Source: Corallococcus silvisoli | Lineage (GTDB): Bacteria; Myxococcota; Myxococcia; Myxococcales; Myxococcaceae | DNA length: 64,000 nucleotides | Assembly (NCBI RefSeq): GCF_009909145.1 | Contig: NZ_JAAAPJ010000025.1 | Span: forward strand, 1 to 64,000 | Reading direction: 5' to 3' | Shown: one piece after another, positions 60,093 to 64,000 of the stretch | Layout: every line of letters begins with the position of its first letter | Position numbering within the stretch: position 1 is the first letter of the stretch | Translations under genes and position numbers: made by a program | Notes under the pieces: generated by a model | Told to the model about the DNA's origin: nothing | Databases searched by the model: none | Seen by the model: the letters and a program-made list of their open reading frames with translations, nothing else

Positions 60093-60872
60093 ATGAACGC
60101 ACTGCTCTCCATCTGGACCTGGGTCGAGGTGGGCCTGGTGGCCCTGGTGGGCTTCTTCGTCCAGCTCTTCCTGCTGATCTTCACGGGCCTCTTCGACAAG
60201 CGGCGCTACGTGGTCGGCCGGTGCTTCCGGCTGGTGGGCGTCACCGCCGCGAAGCTCACGCCCTACTGGCGCTTCGGCGTGCACGGGAAGCTGCCGGAGC
60301 GCGTGGCCCCCAACACGGTGGTGGTGAGCAACCACGAATCCAACGCGGATCCCTTCCTCATCTCCCACCTGCCGTGGGAGATGAAGTGGCTGGGCAAGAA
60401 GAGCCTCTTCAAGGTCCCGGTGGTGGGCTGGATGATGAGCATCGCGGGCGACATCCCGGTGGAGCGCGGCGACCGCGACTCGGCCACGGGCGCCATGGCG
60501 CGCTGCAAGGAATGGATGCTCAAGGGGATGCCGGTGATGATCTTCCCGGAGGGCACGCGCTCCAAGACGGACGAACTGCTGCCCTTCAAGGACGGCGCCT
60601 TCCGGCTCGCCATCGAGATGCAGGCGGATGTGCTGCCGCTGGCGGTGAGCGGGACGCGGCTCGCGCTGCCCAAGCACTCGTGGCGCTTCGCGACGTCGCG
60701 AGGGCTGGTGACGGTGGGCACGCCCATCTCCACGAAGGGGATGACCCTGGACGACGTGGAGACGTTGAAGACCCAGGCGCGCGCCCAGATTGAAGCCCTG
60801 CGCGCATCGCTCAAGCCGCTGACGGGCGGTACGGCACTCGCGCCAGCGACGGACACCCACGCGGGCCCGTGA
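60093..60872 (+). CDS. 1-acyl-sn-glycerol-3-phosphate acyltransferase (PlsC type)
   Basis: 259 residues. N-terminal membrane segment (WVEVGLVALVGFFVQLFLLIF), acyltransferase block HESNAD at 81-86 (His and Asp catalytic pair), the IPVERGDRD block, and FPEGTRSKTD at 151-160. It transfers an acyl chain to lysophosphatidate on the inner membrane, the second step of phospholipid synthesis, or to a related acceptor. AAGGGA lies upstream of the ATG. Confidence 0.93.
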   Translation: MNALLSIWTWVEVGLVALVGFFVQLFLLIFTGLFDKRRYVVGRCFRLVGVTAAKLTPYWRFGVHGKLPERVAPNTVVVSNHESNADPFLISHLPWEMKWLGKKSLFKVPVVGWMMSIAGDIPVERGDRDSATGAMARCKEWMLKGMPVMIFPEGTRSKTDELLPFKDGAFRLAIEMQADVLPLAVSGTRLALPKHSWRFATSRGLVTVGTPISTKGMTLDDVETLKTQARAQIEALRASLKPLTGGTALAPATDTHAGP

Positions 60873-61018
60873 GCGGCCGGAGGGGCAGGGGCATGCCGTT
60901 CAGTACCGGTCGTTCCCCAGATTGTTGCTCCCTCTCGGATTGGCTGGATTAAAGGTGGGATCAGGACCGTCTCCCACGGCCCTGACCCGGCGCACGGCGC
61001 CGAGGAAGGAAGCGCGAG

Positions 61019-62578
61019 ATGACCCCGGGAGGTCCACGTGAGGCGGAGCGGGTGTCCACGGGCATCCCTGGCCTGGACACCGTGCTCTGCGGTGGCCTGC
61101 GCAAGGGCCGGATGTACATGGTCCTGGGGCTGCCGGGGGCAGGGAAGACCATCCTGGCCAACCAGATCTGCTTCCATCAGGCGGCCCAGGGCCACCGCGT
61201 CCTCTACCTGACGCTGCTGGCGGAGTCGCACACGGAGCTGGTGAGCAACCTCCAGACGCTGTCGTTCTTCGACCCGGCCTTCGTGCCCGAGAAGATCAGC
61301 TACCTCAGCGCCTTCACCATCCTGGAGCAGGGGGGACTGGAGGCGCTGGCGGACCTCGTGCGCAAGGAGATCAAGTCGCACAAGGCGTCCCTGCTGGTGC
61401 TCGACGGCTTGCTGGCCGCCGAGGAGCTGGCCCCATCGCGCCAGGCGCTCAAGAAGTTCATCCATGGCCTCCAGGTCGTGACGGGGCTCATCGGGTGCAC
61501 GACGGTGGTGCTGACCACTGGGGGCGACAAGGGGCTGCGCGCCGAGCACACGATGGTGGACGGCCTGTTGCTGCTGCGGCAGCGCTCCTTCGGGGTGCGC
61601 ACGCTGCGCGAGCTGAGCGTCCGCAAGTTCCGGGGCAGCGCCTACAAGCTGGGGCAGCACGGCTTTGAGATCACCGGCGACGGGCTGACGGTCTACCCCC
61701 GCCTCGAGTCCATGGTGGACGGGAACCTGGTGCCCGGCGCGGCGAAGCGCGAGCGCGACGCCTTCGGGGTGGCGGGCCTGGACGCGATGCTGCACGGTGG
61801 CGTGCCGGCGGGCTCCACCACCATCCTCCTGGGGCCTCCTGGAAGCGGAAAGACGCTGTTGGGCCTGAGCTTCCTGGCGGACGGAGCGCGGCGGGGCGAG
61901 CGCGGCCATTACTTCGCGTTCTACGACGCGCCGGAGCGGATGCTGGCCCAGGCGGCCGGGGTGGGCCTTCACCTGCAGCCCCTGATGGAGCGGGGGGACC
62001 TGGAGGTGAGCTTCCGGCCGCCCACGGAGAACATCCTCGACAAGCTGGGCACCGAGCTGCTCACCACCATCCGGAGCGGGCGGGTGCGCCGCATCTTCCT
62101 GGATGGGTATGAGGCGCTTCGCCGTGCCTCGACCCGGAACGCGCGGGTGGCGCGGTTCCTGGCGGCGCTCGTCAACGAGTGCCGGGTGCGCGAGGTGACG
62201 CTCGTCTACAGCGCGGAGGCCACCGCGGCCTTCGGGCCGGAGGTGCGGTTCCCCCTCAAGGGCATCTCCATGGTGGCGGAGAACATCCTGTTCTTGCGCA
62301 TGGTGGAGCTGCACTCCGGGCTGCGGCGCTTCATCGCGGCGCTGAAGGTCCGCAACAGCGGCTACGACCCGGCTCTGCGCGAGCTGGAGATCACCTCCAA
62401 GGGCATCAAGGTGGGGCAGCCGTTCGAGGAGGGGCAGATGCTGATGACGGGTCTGGCGCGCACGCCGGAGCCGGCCCCGCTGCCGAAGCCACGGCGCAAG
62501 CCACGCAAGGACACGTCTTCGGCCAAGGCCACCCCGTCGAAGCCGCGCCGGAACGTCCGCAAGCGCCGAGGGACGTAA
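61019..62578 (+). CDS. Double-domain KaiC-like (RecA superfamily) ATPase
   Basis: 519 residues. Two tandem KaiC/RadA-type domains: the first opens VSTGIPGLDTVLCGGLRKGR with Walker A GLPGAGKT at about 36-43, the second FGVAGLDAMLHGGVPAGST with Walker A GPPGSGKT at about 271-278. Walker-B-like strands are LLVLDG and RIFLDG. The second domain's ESS-type autophosphorylation motif of true KaiC is not evident. A very basic tail (KPRRKPRKDTSSAKATPSKP) could bind DNA or RNA. The response regulator gene follows 2 bases after the stop, so the two form one signalling unit. Confidence 0.9.
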   Translation: MTPGGPREAERVSTGIPGLDTVLCGGLRKGRMYMVLGLPGAGKTILANQICFHQAAQGHRVLYLTLLAESHTELVSNLQTLSFFDPAFVPEKISYLSAFTILEQGGLEALADLVRKEIKSHKASLLVLDGLLAAEELAPSRQALKKFIHGLQVVTGLIGCTTVVLTTGGDKGLRAEHTMVDGLLLLRQRSFGVRTLRELSVRKFRGSAYKLGQHGFEITGDGLTVYPRLESMVDGNLVPGAAKRERDAFGVAGLDAMLHGGVPAGSTTILLGPPGSGKTLLGLSFLADGARRGERGHYFAFYDAPERMLAQAAGVGLHLQPLMERGDLEVSFRPPTENILDKLGTELLTTIRSGRVRRIFLDGYEALRRASTRNARVARFLAALVNECRVREVTLVYSAEATAAFGPEVRFPLKGISMVAENILFLRMVELHSGLRRFIAALKVRNSGYDPALRELEITSKGIKVGQPFEEGQMLMTGLARTPEPAPLPKPRRKPRKDTSSAKATPSKPRRNVRKRRGT

Positions 62579-62580
62579 TC

Positions 62581-62949
62581 ATGGGGCCCGTCCTCATCGT
62601 CGACGACGAGTTCGGCATCGTGGAGGCCGTCCGGGACCTCCTGTCCGACGAGGGCTACCCCACCGCCACCGCGCTCAACGGCCGCGAGGCGCTGGAGCGG
62701 ATGGCGCGCGAGCGCCCGTCGATGGTGTTGCTCGACTACATGATGCCGATGCTCAACGGGCCGGGCGTGCTGGATGCGATGTTGAAGGATCCAAGCCTGC
62801 GCGACGTGCCGGTGGTGATGATGAGCGCCAGTCCACCGGAGTTCTGGCAGCACCTGCCGTGCGCGGGCTTCCTGCCCAAGCCCTTCGACATCGACCAACT
62901 GCTCGCCGTGGTCCATCGCATCGTCGGTGCTGGACCGCGAGCTCCGTAG
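62581..62949 (+). CDS. Single-domain response regulator
   Basis: 122 residues, receiver domain only: acidic pair Asp8-Asp9, phospho-acceptor Asp52 in LLDYMMP, Ser82 in MMSAS, Lys100 in PKPF. No output domain, so it acts by binding a partner, as CheY does. Start ATG is 2 bases after the KaiC-like stop, strong evidence of co-expression. No histidine kinase is adjacent. Confidence 0.93.
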   Translation: MGPVLIVDDEFGIVEAVRDLLSDEGYPTATALNGREALERMARERPSMVLLDYMMPMLNGPGVLDAMLKDPSLRDVPVVMMSASPPEFWQHLPCAGFLPKPFDIDQLLAVVHRIVGAGPRAP

Positions 62950-63455
62950 CCCCCTCGGTTCGGCAGGTCGTGGTTTGATGCGCCAAGCCCGGACATGGGC
63001 GGGTTGGCAATGGTGACCAAGCGAATGAGACGATTCCCTCGACCCTCAGGGAATGGGCGGTCCTTCTTGCTTTCATGGGCGCCATTGCGGCTGTGTTTGC
63101 ATTCATCGCGAGCGGTGGGGTTTTCGAGGGGGTTGTTGTTTTCTGGTATGCATGGGGTGTCCATGTCGCTCTTCTCGTAGCCTATCTGGCTCGACGCGCC
63201 CTGCTTCTGCGTCAAGGGCGGGCATCTACGTGACGATGGACAGTCTCATTTTTGAAGGGATTCAGATTTCTGGATTCACCATGGCCCTGTTGTTGTTTTT
63301 CAAGCTCTGAAGGGCCGTGGCGTAGCGTAGGAGGCTTGCTTCCGCCGTCCCGTCACTCGCTACGAGGTGAAAGTGGAGAACTTCCTGCAGTCCTGAGAAG
63401 TCCGTGCGATGTTCCGAGAGTCGCGGCCCGTCAGGCAACGCAAGGAGGCTCTCCG
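62950..63455. other. Lower-GC region with small ORFs and no clear full-length gene
   Basis: Codon bias fades here and runs such as GTTGTTGTTTTC appear. Besides the small membrane ORF at 63075-63233, a 27-codon ORF (63230-63310) starts at a GTG that overlaps that ORF's stop and encodes a hydrophobic peptide ending MALLLFFKL. The rest (63311-63440) shows no gene. The region looks like a decayed or recently acquired insertion. Confidence 0.45.
63075..63233 (+). CDS. Small membrane protein, possibly 5'-truncated
   Basis: 52 codons with two hydrophobic segments (MGAIAAVFAFIASGGVFEG; FWYAWGVHVALLVAYLARR). The same frame reads sensibly upstream (ANETIPSTLREWAVLLAF) back to a stop at 62976, but has no ATG, GTG or TTG before 63075; the ATG at 63010 is out of frame. 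This suggests a frameshift in the 5' part of an older gene. No Shine-Dalgarno at 63075. Confidence 0.35.
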   Translation: MGAIAAVFAFIASGGVFEGVVVFWYAWGVHVALLVAYLARRALLLRQGRAST

Positions 63456-63734
63456 TTGACATTGCGTTACGCCCCATTCGCCATCAAGCAGCACGCGGAG
63501 GGCCTCAACCGGCAAGCCTCCTTGAGCGTATTTCTGTATGGATTCCTCGGCTTCCTCGTCGGCGCTTGGGGCGGCGGAGCAATCGGCGGCACCGAAACGG
63601 ATGTTGGACTGGCTATCATCTGGCTGGGGGGCATCGTCGGGATGCTTATCGGTGGAAGCATCGGCAGACGTCGCGCCATGACACTGGAACTCCAGGCCAA
63701 GACTGTGCGTCCTCGCGTGGACCACCTGCGCTGA
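63456..63734 (+). CDS. Small glycine-rich two-helix membrane protein
   Basis: 92 residues from a TTG start, chosen because AAGGAGG (63442-63448) sits 7 bases before it; upstream in-frame codons read poorly. Two hydrophobic segments: VFLYGFLGFLVGAWGGGAIGG and VGLAIIWLGGIVGMLIGGSIG, both with Gly-x3-Gly spacing as in glycine-zipper proteins, then a short basic tail. Predicted inner-membrane protein of unknown function. Confidence 0.65.
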   Translation: MTLRYAPFAIKQHAEGLNRQASLSVFLYGFLGFLVGAWGGGAIGGTETDVGLAIIWLGGIVGMLIGGSIGRRRAMTLELQAKTVRPRVDHLR

Positions 63735-64000
63735 GACAGGCCCCTTCAAGTCATCGTCTCACTCCAGCTTCGAGGCCTGGACCCCGCGCATGCTGGCGCG
63801 GTGCGGTCGGCCTGTCGCAGTCCGTTTCCCCTCCATCTCCATCCCCAACATCTTCCGACCGCCAGACTGCAAAACGGCGCACTGCATCAACGGATTGACA
63901 CGGAGGAGTGCCCGGTCACGCCCTTGCAAACGGGTCAAGGGGGCTGGTATTTCTTCGTCAATCGAACGAACTCGCATGTGTTCGTGATGGGCGGGGACGC
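63735..64000 (+). CDS. Partial ORF running off the window end
   Basis: The frame is open from 63735 to the end. Its 3' part reads like a protein (LQNGALHQRIDTEECPVTPL, then GGWYFFVNRTNSHVFVMGGD) with about 70% G/C at third positions, while the part before about 63860 (HLHPQHLPTA) is unconvincing. A GTG at 63801 is the only in-frame start I see and has no ribosome site. The gene may begin later or be a fragment. No family recognised. Confidence 0.3.

Noticed and set aside
60898..60903. GTTCAG before the KaiC-like gene as a LexA half-site
   Set aside because: The other half of the consensus does not match (few of the ten variable positions fit).
60905..60960. Sigma-54 promoter before the KaiC-like gene (GG ... 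TTGC)
   Set aside because: The spacing between the GG and GC elements is about 17 bases where 10 are needed.

Overview
The window looks like a chromosomal segment of a myxobacterium, most likely Myxococcaceae (Corallococcus or Myxococcus type). The supporting signs are very high GC with strong third-position bias, frequent GTG starts, a giant nonribosomal peptide synthetase (NRPS), a Lon protease very close to what I remember of the Myxococcus xanthus enzymes, many lipoproteins with Asp/Ala/Gly/Thr-rich linkers, a Myxococcus-type LexA box, and a myxobacterial disulfide-type motif (CGNGIVETGEACDDGN). This assignment comes from reading the sequence; no database search was run.

Region 1 (1-24992, plus strand). 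The 3' part of an NRPS gene fills the first 21.9 kb. It runs from the tail of a condensation domain through seven A-PCP units to a terminal thioesterase. The 10-residue pocket codes I could align suggest (aromatic, Phe-like)-Val-Asp-(Phe-like)-(aromatic)-Asn-Thr for this part of the peptide. Three genes follow on the same strand: a small exported protein, a secreted trypsin-like protease, and a membrane-anchored FHA protein that overlaps the protease gene.

Region 2 (25032-34405). An aldo/keto reductase and Lon lie on the minus strand. A von Willebrand A lipoprotein, the imuA-imuB mutagenesis pair, a small lipoprotein and a sugar-nucleotide epimerase lie on the plus strand.

Region 3 (34489-45261, all minus). 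Two tandem paralogous lipoproteins are built from 10 and 7 CARDB-like repeats. They are followed by an ABC-F ATPase and an SPFH/NfeD pair.

Region 4 (45262-57307). dnaE2 lies behind a good candidate LexA box. It is the third mutasome component, separated from imuAB by 13 kb. Then come a histone-H1-like Lys/Ala-rich protein, a small gene apparently broken by one base, two PhyH-type dioxygenases, an AidB-like acyl-CoA dehydrogenase, an AAA+ ATPase with a disordered N-terminus, a WbqC-like protein and an alpha/beta hydrolase.

Region 5 (57466-64000, plus). A lipoprotein with a long DAGT repeat and a lamin-tail domain, exodeoxyribonuclease III, a PlsC-type acyltransferase and a two-domain KaiC-like ATPase with its response regulator. 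The last kilobase is less GC-biased and holds small or broken membrane-protein ORFs and an ORF that runs off the end.

Functional links: the DNA-damage tolerance set (imuA, imuB, dnaE2, with exoIII nearby) and the envelope set (CARDB, VWA and lamin-tail lipoproteins, protease/FHA, SPFH/NfeD) are the two recurring themes around the NRPS.
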